From Steinernema hermaphroditum (lineage: Eukaryota; Nematoda; Chromadorea; Rhabditida; Steinernematidae): a stretch of DNA of 64,000 bases. A program made the translations under genes and the position numbers. Shown here one piece after another: positions 22,501-32,993 of this stretch (within the stretch, counting starts at the first letter, position 1; each line of letters opens with the position of its first letter). The notes below the pieces were generated by a model. It was given only the letters and a program-made list of their open reading frames with translations, ran no database searches and was not told the DNA's origin. The stretch spans positions 14,942,001 to 15,006,000 of the forward strand of contig CM059621.1 of assembly GCA_030435675.1 (NCBI GenBank). The letters are read 5' to 3'.

Positions 22501-23331
22501 ATATGACTAAGGAATCTTTAGACCGTTCGTGGAGAGCGATACGAAGATAGCAGACGACGAGAGACAATTGACATGGGGTACGGGTAAAGGGAATCCGTTT
22601 TTCTGAATACCGCTCCTCGCGAACAGTCGGAATTTTCCCAGTACAGGGTGTTCAGAATGTTCTGTGAAATGGAAAATGGGATTTTTATGGAAGAAAATGC
22701 ATGTAAATCGCTAAACAAACTACACTACCTCATTCAGCATTGTATATACCGCCGGCACCTAGGGTTTGGTCCGGAGCTCGCCTCAGTTTGCATCTCTGAT
22801 TTACATCATTAATCTTACAACTCTATTAGTCATTGCTTACCTCATTTAGATTCCCAGTCCACTCATCAGCGCAGATCTTCCCGAGGCCTTACTCTATGCA
22901 AGCTATGGTCCATCATTTGCAACATTTCTTCTGGACAGTTTAGCTAAAATCGCCAGTGAAAAAGAAGAAACCGACGGACTGCGGTACTTTACTTTTAATA
23001 CGCCAGATTCAGAGGTAATGTCATTTACTCCTCCGACACTACAGAATCGCAAATTTAGGAAGCATGCAAAAGAGGAAAACCAATGGCTAGCAAAGATTTG
23101 ATGCGTGTACAATCGATCAATGTCGCCTGGATGGCGCTTTTGGACCGAACGCAGAAGACCAGAGGCGATAGGGGACATGCTGAAGCCGACATCAAAATGT
23201 TCTTTTACGGTCTGCACGTTGGACGGTGTTTCGGGAAGCCTGACACTCTCAAGGACCCCCGCTATGGAACCTCGTCAGAGTTCAAAAAAGCTTTTAAATG
23301 TCAACCTGGACAGAAGATGATGGACTTGTGA
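19527..23331 (+). CDS. Secreted M13 (neprilysin-like) peptidase homologue, zinc site lost
   Basis: Ten exons: 19527-19778, 19823-19967, 20008-20165, 20210-20348, 21561-21733, 21778-21984, 22027-22193, 22240-22399, 22850-23014, 23059-23331. They total 1,839 nt (612 aa). A signal peptide (MSALVGLLLLIPICSA) replaces the usual membrane anchor. M13 landmarks are the N-terminal HPCDDFDEFVC (residues 34-44), the WYQFEDRKRRAI segment before the active-site region, and SSEFKKAFKC near the C-terminus. Where family members carry HExxH, this protein has YASYGPSFATFLLD (TFLLD, 492-496), so both zinc histidines and the catalytic glutamate are absent. The GENxAD motif is not found either. It is therefore probably a non-catalytic binding or decoy protein. 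It is short for the family (about 700-770 aa), and the segment normally just before HExxH is partly missing. Confidence 0.75.
20349..21560 (+). other. Long intron 4 of the first M13-like gene, with repeat insertions
   Basis: The 1,212-bp intron contains a stretch related to 29850-29930 (around 21210-21290). It also holds a G+C-rich stretch (21350-21440) that resembles 26030-26110 and 42430-42500. The ORF 21188-21544 falls in these repeats and is not supported as coding. Confidence 0.5.
22640..22740 (+). repeat. CAGGGTGTTCAGAA-type dispersed repeat
   Basis: It shares GTGTTCAGAA(A/T)GTTCTG with 27100-27160 and 41728-41760. It sits in intron 8 of the M13-like gene. Confidence 0.5.
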
Positions 23332-23677
23332 AGGGTCTGCATGCGATGTTTTTGTTCATGTTTGCGTAAAATCTCTGCGATGCTTGATAAATAACCGGCA
23401 AACTTCAATCTTACAGTGCAAGATCCAGCTCTGAGCAGAATGAGGTTTATGTTCCACTATCCAGGGGCAATAACGGTGGCATTGTGGAGCCAGTGACACC
23501 TGCATCATTTCGAATTCAGAAAGCATTATCGGCTTCCAAATCTCATTTCAGTATCGGCTTCTTTTCATCTCAACGAATTCTGAATTCTCGTTTATGCAAA
23601 CGAGAAGCGCTTGTGGACGACATATAACGGGGACGACGAATTCTTCCCCATCAGAACCTTCACCAGCTCTGTCCACC
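23332..23677. other. Spacer and promoter region between M13-like and peptide genes
   Basis: The 346-bp spacer is duplicated almost unchanged at 27855-28200. It ends in a TATA-like element (23623-23627) and a short leader. The genes are therefore more likely transcribed separately than as an operon. Confidence 0.5.
23623..23627 (+). promoter_or_regulatory. TATA-like box of the peptide gene (unit 1)
   Basis: TATAA lies 55 bp before the ATG. The same spacing (55 bp) is found in unit 2 (28146), and a TATAAAA lies 58 bp before the related gene at 63198. Confidence 0.55.
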
Positions 23678-24034
23678 ATGAAGATACTCGTCTTCTGTCT
23701 TCTTGTAAGGAATCACAATCGCAGGGCAACCCCTTCTTCCCTTTTTTAGACTCTTCTCGCTGTGTCCGTCAGTGGAATCCTCAAGTTTCCTCGTCCCTTC
23801 GACGGCATGGAATCGGGAACTGAAGATCCCTCTCAAGATCGTGACTCTCAAGCTGTCGACGAAAAAGATATCCAATCCATTGACACAAAATGGGATACTG
23901 AAATCGACTATGGACCTTGCAGGTCTGGTGACTGCTGGTGGCAGAGTACTCGTCGGGCACCGTATGCCGCTACGCTCGCACTGGCCCCAACGACAAAATT
24001 TCCGAACTTTGTTCCTCGCTTTCCTATTGGTTAG
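23678..24034 (+). CDS. Small secreted KFPRPF peptide, unit 1
   Basis: Exons 23678-23704 and 23750-24034 total 312 nt (103 aa). The signal peptide is split by a 45-bp intron after MKILVFCLL. The mature end begins about GILKFPRPFDGMES, followed by an acidic Asp/Glu/Gln/Ser-rich stretch. A short disulfide-type loop CRSGDC precedes WWQSTRRAPYAA, and the tail is different from unit 2. The signal peptide and KFPR motif match the gene at 63198 (AVSVAGQIKFPRRFASLES). I do not recognise the family. Paired basic residues (TRR) might be processing sites. A role as an extracellular peptide is inferred from size and signal only. A poly(A) signal (AATAAA) lies at 24076-24081. Confidence 0.75.
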
Positions 24035-24390
24035 AAACGTTGCATTGTAATGTAATGTGAAGGAGAAAGAAAATGAATAAAAGTGAAGTGTCACTCGAGT
24101 CTGCAGGCTTCCAACAATTCTATTGATTTTTCGATCCCGAGTCCGAAAACTTCCACCGAAGATCGAAGAGTTTGGGTTCCACTGAGAAAATTTTTCTCAA
24201 TTACTGCGTGAGAAGTCACCCCAAAGATCGCCGGCTCTCACCACCGGCGCAGGCAACTTTAATATGACTTCTTTATCGGACATTTTGTTGATGGTGGCGG
24301 AACTACGGCGTCCGGATGACCCGTTACCAATAGCACGGTCTGAAACCGACCGCTACCCACCGTTTAAAACTGGAAATTATTGTGGAGAGA
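24035..24390. other. Junction between duplicate units
   Basis: It contains the unit-1 poly(A) site, homology to 28590-28790, a stretch resembling 53395-53475 (about 24255-24330), and a galectin-derived scar just before unit 2. Confidence 0.6.
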
Positions 24391-24391
24391 T
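24361..24391 (+). pseudogene. Galectin scar at the duplication junction
   Basis: CGTTTAAAACTGGAA and TTGTGGAGAGATC match 29482-29513 inside the galectin gene, which encode YTFKTGSCCGE. The match stops where unit 2 begins. It is best explained as the remains of a galectin copy that followed unit 1 before deletion. Confidence 0.7.
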
Positions 24392-24649
24392 CGATTCCAA
24401 CTGAAAGGTCGAAAATTACACCAATCCAGTACAATACAGTATTTATCAAGCACACTGTTGGATCGATGGTCGCGGAAACCGCAAACATCTTTATGTTTTA
24501 AAATGAGTTTCTCGGCGAGCACGAAGTCATCGATCGTCTGTGTCGGACAACTGATCCTCACCGACTTCCTCAAATGCGCTTTTTGCAAAGCACAGCTGTG
24601 CTCGAACACCCTCAAACTTGACAACGAAGTCTTCCCCCGTTAGTCCATC

Positions 24650-27600
24650 ATGAGTGCACTTGTGGGACTACTGCTCCTTATTCCCATCTGTTCGGCCTTC
24701 GACCCCTCTCAGCTCTCGTTCCTCAACCACAGTCTCTCTAGCACTGTACATCCTTGTGATGATTTCGATGAATTCGTCTGCAACACTCAAGAATACGATG
24801 GACTTAGTCCTGCATTGGCCGATTCTTTTCAACCGTTTAACGTTGCATTGCAAGAAGCGTTCTTGAGCGACAATGATCCGATTGCTGAACTCCTCATGCC
24901 CGTAAGAGCGATCTCTAAACTGCTTCATTCTGATGCCCATTTCAGCTGCTTTTGGTGGAAAGGGAGAAAAATGAAACGCTTAAAGAAATCGGAAAACAGC
25001 GAGCATTTGAAGCGATGAAAAATGAGAGAGATGACCTAATTATGTATCACTATCCGGATTACATGGTGGTCAAGTTCGTCAATCGCACTAGTAGGCAACC
25101 ATCTAAACGCTTATTGCAATACTTCTTTAGCGATCACTGGCCGTTATGCTTCGATGCATCCCTTGATCCAGGGCTTCGTGGACGGATTTTTCGTCAACGC
25201 CACTCAGTTTGGCCAAAGCGAACTGGAGTACATTACAGTCTCCATGCTGAAGGGTCAGACCGTCGAATCTCACTTTAATATAACTTCGGTAATCGACATA
25301 GAACAATCCCGAATGTTTGAAGGCTAGTTTAGGATTCGTCCATCGAGAAACAAAGAGAGGTCGGAAGAGAACTAGGTCTTAGAACCCCGGCTTATCATCG
25401 TGAGCAAAAGGTTCCGTTGGTCTACTATGAAGGGAAGAACATAACAATCAATCTGGACCTGACCTACACTCGTAAGTTAATCATATAGCTTGCAAGGTAA
25501 CCTTCCGGAGAGTCGGCTTTAAACCGAGCTGAAAATTGGCGTAAAGATATAGGTAGAGAGGGTATAGGCACAGTTTTCCAAAAAGCATTAATGTTAACTT
25601 TTGGAGTTTAGTAGTCATAATTCGTAATAATCTGAAGTTACATGTTTGAAAAACGGTGTATGCACAAATGTGAAATTCAGTAATAGATAATATGATTTTT
25701 TTGGCGGCGAAACTTCAAGCATAACAAGGTGTGCATGCTGTGATTTCTTATTTGCGTGAAATTAAAAAAAACATTCCATAGGATTTTTGGCAGTTTTCGT
25801 ACATATCGCAGTCTAAATTATTATGTGAGATGAGAGTTCACTGTACGCCACAACGGGCCCATCCATTTTGCCCTATCTGAGGTGGGCACTTTTGAAGAAT
25901 CTGTCTAACCTGGGAGGACTCATCCGAGATCTTGGCTCTAAGGTGTCTCAGGATTGTATTTTTATGTAGCTCTTTTAATATGATTTTCACATGAGTATAT
26001 AAACATGAAATCAAGAAGGGGGGAGCGGGGCGCCGCCGCCCGCCTGCCTTGCTGGGTGTACGCGGGGCGGCTTGACGAGCCGATAGGTGGCTGAAGGTCC
26101 GTGGCGGGATGGAGTCGTCGACGAAGTCCAGTACAACCCGAGCTGTAGAAAGGGTCCCGGCAGATCCTTTGTTCGCTATTTATCACAAGCTTTGATGGAT
26201 TACAGAGTACTGGGTATCGTTCAACGACAGTCATCCGCTCAGCCAAGGAGCTGTGGAGGCGTTCATCGAACATCACACGGAACTGAACACAACACTCCAA
26301 GATATTGATTCTATTGTCAATATTCTGGACACTAAGGAAGTGAAAAAATTGGAGGATAGCGTTGCAGCCGAATTGAAGGTGACTCACATGTGTTTTGCTT
26401 CAGTGTAAGCAACCATTTCTATATGACGAAGCCCTTGAAATTGTCCCTTCTTGACGACATCATCAACCACGATAAAGCGCTTGCCAAGTCGGTCAACCCG
26501 TTCATCAAGTACATGAAAATACTTACCGCCAAATACGCACTAGAGAAGAATCTTATCCCGAAGGAAGTCAAGAATCGCCTTCGGCAAGTTTTCGATGACG
26601 TGAAGAGCGTCGTCATTTCCACCAATGAGGTGGGGAGCCTTTTAATTCGATCGAAAACTTCTGATCTACAGGAGACGAACTGGTACCAATTCGAAGACAG
26701 AAAGAGGCGGGCCATCGACAAATTTTCCGACATGCAACTGGTGCCTGAACTTCCTGAAAAGCTAAAGGGGTTTCCTAACGGGGTAGTCCGGTCAATTAGA
26801 GACGATTTCGCAGCGAGGATGGCTAAGTCACCAGTAACGTACGTTATTTCGTCTTCGAGGACAATGATGCATGCAGAATTTTAGGGAGAATTGCGATAAT
26901 AGCTGCACCATCAAGCACTACATGGATTTATTGCAGAAAAGCTATTACCATTATGTTGATTGGTTCATAGAACTGCTCCCATACGTCCACTTCAACATCC
27001 ATGACTGTAGTGTGGTTACTTTCGACGTTTACAGGGACACACTCGTAAGTCCAATGTCTTGATTCATCGTATTTTGTGAAGACTATTCCCAATATGTACA
27101 GTGTGTTCAGAAAGTTCTGTGAAATGAAAAATGGGATTTTGCATGTAAATCGGAAAACAAACTACACAAACTTTTTGGCCATATTTTTTGGCCATTTTGT
27201 CAATTGGCCATTTTTTTGGCCATTTTGACCGTCTCCCCGTCCTCTGACTACCTCATTCAGCATTGTATATACCGCCGGTACCTAGGGTTTGGTCCGGAGC
27301 TCGCCTCAGTTTGCATCTCTGGTTTACATCATTAATCTTACAATTCTATTAGTCATTGCTTACATCATTTAGGTTCCCAGTCCACTCATCAGCGCAGATC
27401 TTCCCGAGGCCTTCCTCTATGCAAGCTATGGTCCATCATTTGCAACATTTCTTCTGGACAGTTTAGCTAAAATCGCCAGTGAAAAAGAAGAAACCGACGG
27501 ACTACGGTACTTTACTTTTAATACGCCAGATTCAGAGGTAATGTCATTTACTCCTCCGACACTACAGAATCGCAAATTTAGGAAGCATGCAAAAGAGGAA

Positions 27601-27854
27601 AACCAATGGCTAGTAAAGATTTGATGCGTGTACAATCGATCAATGTCGCCTGGATGGCGCTTTTGGACCGAACGCAGAAGACCAGCGGCGATAGGGGACA
27701 TGCTGAAGCGGACATCAAAATGTTCTTATACGGTCTGCACGCTGGACGGTGTTTCGGGAAGCCTGACACTCTCAAGGACTCCCGCTATGGAACCTCGTCA
27801 GAGTTCAAAAAAGCTTTTAAATGTCAACCTGGACAGAAGATGGTGGACTTATGA
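24650..27854 (+). CDS. M13-like homologue, duplicate with a mutated splice acceptor
   Basis: Exons by homology: 24650-24901, 24946-25090, 25131-25288, 25333-25471, 26206-26378, about 26423-26629, 26672-26838, 26885-27044, 27373-27537, 27582-27854. The signal peptide, HPCDDFDEFVC and SSEFKKAFKC are retained, and the HExxH region is again replaced by TFLLD. In exon 6 the acceptor TTTCTAG|AAG of unit 1 has become TTTCTATATG, so the AG is lost. Retaining the intron gives a stop (TAA at 26405-26407). Using the AG nine bases downstream (ACGAAG|CCC) would keep the frame and delete three residues. It is therefore either a pseudogene or a slightly shortened protein; RNA would tell. Confidence 0.65.
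25850..26190 (+). repeat. Dispersed G+C-rich repeat in intron 4 of unit 2
   Basis: It shares AAGGTGTCTC, a TATATAAAC-like stretch, CTGCCTT followed by TGGG, GGCTTGACG and AGGGTCCCG with 42230-42550. Weaker relatives lie at 21350-21440 and 58080-58240. The element class is not recognised. Confidence 0.6.
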
Positions 27855-28145
27855 AGGGTCTGCATGCTATGTTTTTGTTCATGTTTGCGTAAAATCTCTG
27901 CAATTCTTGATAAATAACCGGCAAACTTCAATCTTACAGTGCAAGATCCAGCTCTGAGCAGAATGAGGTTTATGTTCCACTATCCAGGGGCAATAACGGT
28001 GGCATTGTGGAGCCAGTGACACCTGCATCATTTCGAATTCAGAAAGCATTATCGGCTTCCAAATCCCATTTCAGTATCGGCTTCTTTTCATCTCAACGAA
28101 TTCTGAATTCTCGTTTATGCAAACGAGAAGCGCTTGTGGACGACA

Positions 28146-28150
28146 TATAA
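28146..28150 (+). promoter_or_regulatory. TATA-like box of the peptide gene (unit 2)
   Basis: TATAA lies 55 bp before the ATG at 28201, as in unit 1. Confidence 0.5.
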
Positions 28151-28200
28151 CGGGGACGACGAATTCTTCCCCATCAGAACCTTCACCAGCTCTGCCCACC

Positions 28201-28554
28201 ATGAAGATACTCGTCTTCTGTCTTCTTGTAAGGAATCACAATCGCCGGGCAACCCCTTCTTCCCTTTTTTAGACTCTTCTCGCTGTGTCCGTCAGTGGAA
28301 TCCTCAAGTTTCCTCGTCCCTTCGACGGCATGGAATCGGGAGCTGAAGATCACTCTCAAAATCGTGACTCTCAAGCTGTTGACGAAAAAGATATCGAATC
28401 CATTGACACAAAATGGGATACTGAAATCGACTATGGACGTTGCAGGTCTCTTTACTGCTGGTGGCAGAGCACTCGTCGCTCACCGTATGCTGCTACGCTC
28501 GCACCGGCCCCAACGAAAAAAATTATTTGGATGAATGGTGGGATTCATGGCTAG
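28201..28554 (+). CDS. Small secreted KFPRPF peptide, unit 2
   Basis: Exons 28201-28227 and 28273-28554 total 309 nt (102 aa). It is the paralogue of 23678-24034, with the same split signal peptide and GILKFPRPFDGMES start. The cysteine loop changes from CRSGDC to CRSLYC; WWQSTRR is retained. The C-terminal tail is unrelated to unit 1 (KKIIWMNGGIHG against TKFPNFVPRFPIG). The shift follows the APAPT segment, so a small indel probably changed the reading frame in one copy. Substitutions are concentrated in the loop and tail, while the motif after the signal peptide is unchanged. AATAAA at 28596-28601. Confidence 0.75.
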
Positions 28555-29043
28555 AAACGTTGCATTGAGATTGAATGTGAGGGAGAAATAATATGAATAA
28601 AAAGTGAATGCGTGTTTGAGCTCGGTGATATCATCCGAATCTGCAGGCTTACAGCAATTTTATTGATTGTTCGATCTCGAGGACGAAAATTTCCAACGAA
28701 GATCGAAGAGTTTCAGTCTTACTGAGAAAACGTTTCCGACTTACTGGGTCGCCGATTCTCACCACCAGCGAAGGCATCTCTTAGGGACTCATCTCTTCAT
28801 AGCAGAGACGTATAAGTTCGCGCAGTGCATTTTCAAAAATAAGAAACCACGTTAATAAATTACTATTCCTATTCACGAAGTGATTAGAAACAGATTCGTC
28901 CTCTTACGGCTAGAACGAACTCGTATCGGGAAAAACAAGGAACGAAAGGAATGCAGGCTTTGATCTCCTCGCATCGCTTCATGAACATAAAAGATTGAAA
29001 TATGCTAATTAAATTCAACTGGAAATAGAGAACATCGCCAAAA
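28555..29043. other. Spacer between unit 2 and galectin
   Basis: Homology with the end of unit 1 continues to about 28790. No other feature is visible. Confidence 0.5.
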
Positions 29044-29573
29044 ATGTCGTCTCGATCTGGAATTACTGTTGGTTTCTCGCAAACGCAATTCAATGTGGTA
29101 TGTTCTCCCAAGCGCACTACTACTGTTTACCGGCATATTTATAGCGCACACCGTTTTCAATGCCCATGAACGGTTTTCGGCGTCCGCAGCACATCCGCAT
29201 CGTTGGAGTCTGCAAAGCTATTCCATGTCGCCATAACGACTTCTCTGTGATCTTCCGAAGCTCATACAATGAGCATCTTTTCAGTTTCAAGCAACAATTC
29301 GACACATTCTCCGTCGCCTTGAGCAGCAGCCGTCATGGCCCTTGGAAAGATGAAAGCAACGGTTGTGACTATCCTTGGGACGATATCCCATCGCCTTTCC
29401 ACGTGGACAAAGTGTTCACTTTAGACTTCGTAGCGAGGGAAGACGACATCGTCGTGAACCACAACGGACACCACTTCTACACGTTTAAAACTGGAAGTTG
29501 TTGTGGAGAGATCAGATCGATGGAAATCTCAGGAAATATCGAAGTTCACGCTGTACATGCTTTATCTAGGTAA
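29044..29573 (+). CDS. Single-CRD galectin
   Basis: Exons 29044-29097 and 29145-29573 (47-bp intron) total 483 nt (160 aa). There is no signal peptide, as usual for galectins, which leave the cell by a non-classical route. Family features: RTPFSMPMNGFRRPQHIRIVG (residues 19-39) matches the opening strand of galectin domains; GPWKDE keeps the binding-site tryptophan (W85) and glutamate (E88); the C-terminal half has FTLDFVAREDDIVVNHNG and SMEISGNIEVHAV. The HxNxR strand is replaced by LFSFKQQF, so beta-galactoside binding is probably altered or lost. AATAAA at 29598-29603. The gene follows the duplicated M13/peptide module directly, and a scar of a second copy lies at 24361-24391. Confidence 0.85.
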
Positions 29574-30224
29574 TGTACAATTGTTGAACACCTCGAGAAT
29601 AAAATAAAAGCAACGGTGCAGAGGACAGGTACCTTTCACGCATCTATGCAATAATATAATATTTTCATTGGTTGATATCGTGTCTATGCGGTTGCGCCAC
29701 ACCTGTGCAAAAATTTAAATAGCATTAATTCCTGCTCGTACGAGAACAATATTGTTTTATTGGACTGCCCCACCGAAAATGTCGGTTTTTAAAAATGAAC
29801 GATTATCATGATAAAGATACAGATTTCATAATTAGCTTGAACTTCACGCGAAGAAGCCAGATATCGCGTTCATAGAATATCATTTGAGTTGGGTGCCGAT
29901 AAATCGTTTGCTCCTATTTTCAATCTTTTGATCTTTTTCAGAGTGATGTCGTCGTTTGTGGACGACCACAGATGGCAGCAAGATAGATTTCAGAATATAC
30001 AGCAACAAAAATTACAAATCCAGAGCGATCCAATCAAATGGAGCGTTTCTATGGAGTTGCTTATGACCACAGCCTCATGAGAACCGTTGTTTTGAAATGC
30101 GTCCGCCTGACAGGAAGCAAAAATCAGTGTGTAGATAACCGTTTCCAATCCGAAATCTAAACAGGACCCAATCAAGCAGGTTGTCCTTATGAATTGACAT
30201 GTCGTTTTTTAAATACGAATAACC

Positions 30225-30392
30225 CGATGCATTCAGAAGGCGAATATTCTATTGGTTTTGGGCTTTGTTTTCAGGGACTATCTGCTAAATACTGTCCGCA
30301 CACACGCGTTCATGTGAAAGTAATTGGCTTATGCTCTATAAGGTTGCACACTTTAAGTCTTTGTCTAATAAATGCGCCCGTTTGCGCAGTTA
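30225..30392 (+). repeat. Dispersed repeat, copy 2 (copy 1 at 6610-6760)
   Basis: It is the partner of 6610-6760; shared blocks are listed there. Confidence 0.6.
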
Positions 30393-31839
30393 GTTTTATG
30401 CTTTATGAATAGCAAATAGAAATCTCTCAGTTAAAGATGAATAACGATTGTGCAGGTCAACTTGGAACTGCAGCTCTAATGAAAAACGTATATTTCGTGC
30501 AATTCCAACCTCACCCTTTCATCAACTTTGCATTCTCTCTTTTAGTAATAAGGAGCAATCCTCAAAAAAGGACTTTTATATGTACCCCCAAGAGACGTAA
30601 GTCTTTGATATGAAAAGATAAGCTCCTGAAAGTCGTAAGCTCGTAAAACTAAAATGGCATCTTCAGCATTCCAAATAAAAAAAAAGCTTTCCCTGTCAAG
30701 AATGTTTGCCGTAAGACATTGATCATCACACGAGTTCTTAACATTTTTCTTTAACATTTTCAAACTTAAACTATTAAAGATATATACCATTGGCATTTGT
30801 CTTTTCCTGTCGATTTTTGCGGTTTCGAGCCCCTGCGTAAGTTATAAAGTCCAAGGGTCCGGGTTAGGGTCCGGCTTATGCTAATAGATTTCCGAGATTA
30901 GAAGTTGCGGGCGTGTCGCAGATAAGCCTTGTTTTCATTTTTCTTTTATAGTCGTAGACAGTAGTATGTGCTTTGAAGTGCTTATTTGTGTCCATTTTCT
31001 GCAGCCTATACCCTGAAAATAGGAAAAAACGCTTTTTTTGCCACGCTTCAAATCAACCATTAACAATTATGCGATGTTCTGTTGTTCGTTCCTCCAACTA
31101 ACTTCACATTCCTCTCCGTAAATTCCGTTCTCACCACCAAAATAACTGTGTGGAACACGGACCGCCGATCGCGAACTTTGATCCTCCTCACTGAGTAGGT
31201 GACAATCTTTATGTCCACTGATAAGACCTCTCGCCACTTCGGGTGTGAACCGAAAAAGCTGTCTTTCAAGGAAAGCAACTCTTTGTAAAATTGGAATTGT
31301 TTAGCCCGTTCATGCTTTGTGTTCTGTATGAAATTTAATTGACGTCAGTGATTCATGGGAAACAGCGTCATCTGGCGGCTTTTCCAATCACACTTCCTGT
31401 TCCCAAACACTTGATTGCTTTGATATTCTGTCACATTTGATCATTTTTGATCGTTTGGCCGTTGTGCAGTTTTCTTGTGAACATAAGAAATCCTGTAGAG
31501 AATGTAATATTTTGATACATATGTCATGATATAATATGTCTTGCATTGTCTACCTGCAAATGAAGCGTAGTTTCCCTGTATATGGAGAGGATGCCTCGGG
31601 CTCGCCTCGGGCTCGCCCCAGGAAACCCCTGCACCGTAGGCCCGGCCGGGGTAACGAGTGCCATCCACCCGACATTCCGCTTTTTCTCTATTTGACAGAC
31701 GCCGTTGCTTATCCATGAGCAACTATATCATTCGAACACATCTTAATTCTTGTGAAATGGTCAGAAATGCTAACATTTTTCAAATGTACAACGACCATTT
31801 TGTGTTACAATTTATGTAGTTGTTTCGCTCTCTCCATTA

Positions 31840-32000
31840 TATAGGTTGTTTGAAAAGTGCAGTTCCTGTTCGCCGCAGTAACAATCTCCCTGAATTTGAC
31901 CACGGAAACGGATTATGCACAACGTCCAAAAATTCAATCCACCTCCATTCTACGAACGCATTTTGTTGAGTATATTTTTGAGGTTTAAAGTTCCGATCTC
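31840..32000 (+). repeat. Dispersed repeat (partner 33450-33600)
   Basis: Both contain AAAAATTCAATCC, TGATTCTA/CATTCTA followed by GAACGC, TTTTGTTGAGT and TTGAGGTTTAAAGTTCCGAT in the same order. Confidence 0.65.
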
Positions 32001-32993
32001 CGTGTGATCAAATGAAATAAAGCCGTTTCGGTACAGATCTCAGGGAGACGGTTCATACCATCAAAAATGGTGGGCGGCTCAAAGCGCAAAGACGATTGTT
32101 GAAACGGTCCATCAGAAATATTCATTCAGCATTTCACAGGAACACTCTGAACTTATTTTACTTATCTTCATTTTTTCGGACGTTTTTACCGTTATAGAAC
32201 ACGGAAATGTGTGTTGTGAAACGATTGTATGGGTTGTATGTCGTCAGAACTCTTTGAGTATTTCAATTTACTGATTTTTGAAAAGTCCGGCCATATGTGG
32301 ACAGTGATAAACAGAAATTATATTGCTTTGAACTTGGAACAAAAAGATCTTCTGCAATTTTCTAGAAGGATTATTGAATCCCACCAGAACAAGGAAGCTA
32401 CAAATTATTGTCATTTCCATAATTTTGTTTTACACAGGCACCGATGGCACCAATCATGATGGTTTGCGCAAAAGAATTTAATTTTTTTTTTAAATTTAAA
32501 ATCGGAATTTTAAAATTAAAATCGGAATTTAAATCGGACAATGAACAACATTACTTTATCCGCAAGCACGCACAAATCGGTCTATACAGCGTGAATATCA
32601 CTCAAACCAGCCGCTCCCGGCGTCGATGCATTCCTGGGCAGGCTTGCTAAAACCGAAGAGGATGGGCAGGAATTTACAGACATATCTGGTCATAGCAAAG
32701 AAACAATTTTTGCTAGTCATATCAGCAAACACTTTGCACTCGAGGGTATTTACGACATTTCCACATACATTTATTGGCTAACTCAGCTTCTGAAGAGAAT
32801 GGAACGTAGCGTTCGGTGACCGCTCGATATTCGATGCTTCCTTCCAAGCCACAAATAGTTTTGAAATCGACCTTCCGCACTCCAGGCCTTCCAGCTTGGC
32901 GCTTCGCATTTTGTTGGTTCTGGATTCTTTTCCAAACGCAGTCAGGAACGCAACGTTTGAGTGCTATTTTCAAAATTTGAAATTTCTTTAACC

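Larger units (their letters stand above)
19268..24240 (+). repeat. Segmental duplication, unit 1
   Basis: This block and 24391-28790 are tandem direct copies. The homology starts at CGATTCCAACTGAAAGG and is nearly base-identical through exons 1-4 of the M13-like gene (offset 5,123). It continues through its last exon and the small peptide gene. The intron at 20349-21560 differs most; unit 2 is 478 bp shorter there. Confidence 0.9.
24391..28790 (+). repeat. Segmental duplication, unit 2
   Basis: This is the direct copy of 19268-24240 (see unit 1). Exon 1 of the M13-like gene appears identical in both units. Later exons differ by scattered substitutions, implying a recent duplication. Confidence 0.9.

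Noticed and set aside
19527..23331. Calling this an active neprilysin
   Set aside because: HExxH and GENxAD are not found in any frame of the last exons of either copy, so activity is not claimed.
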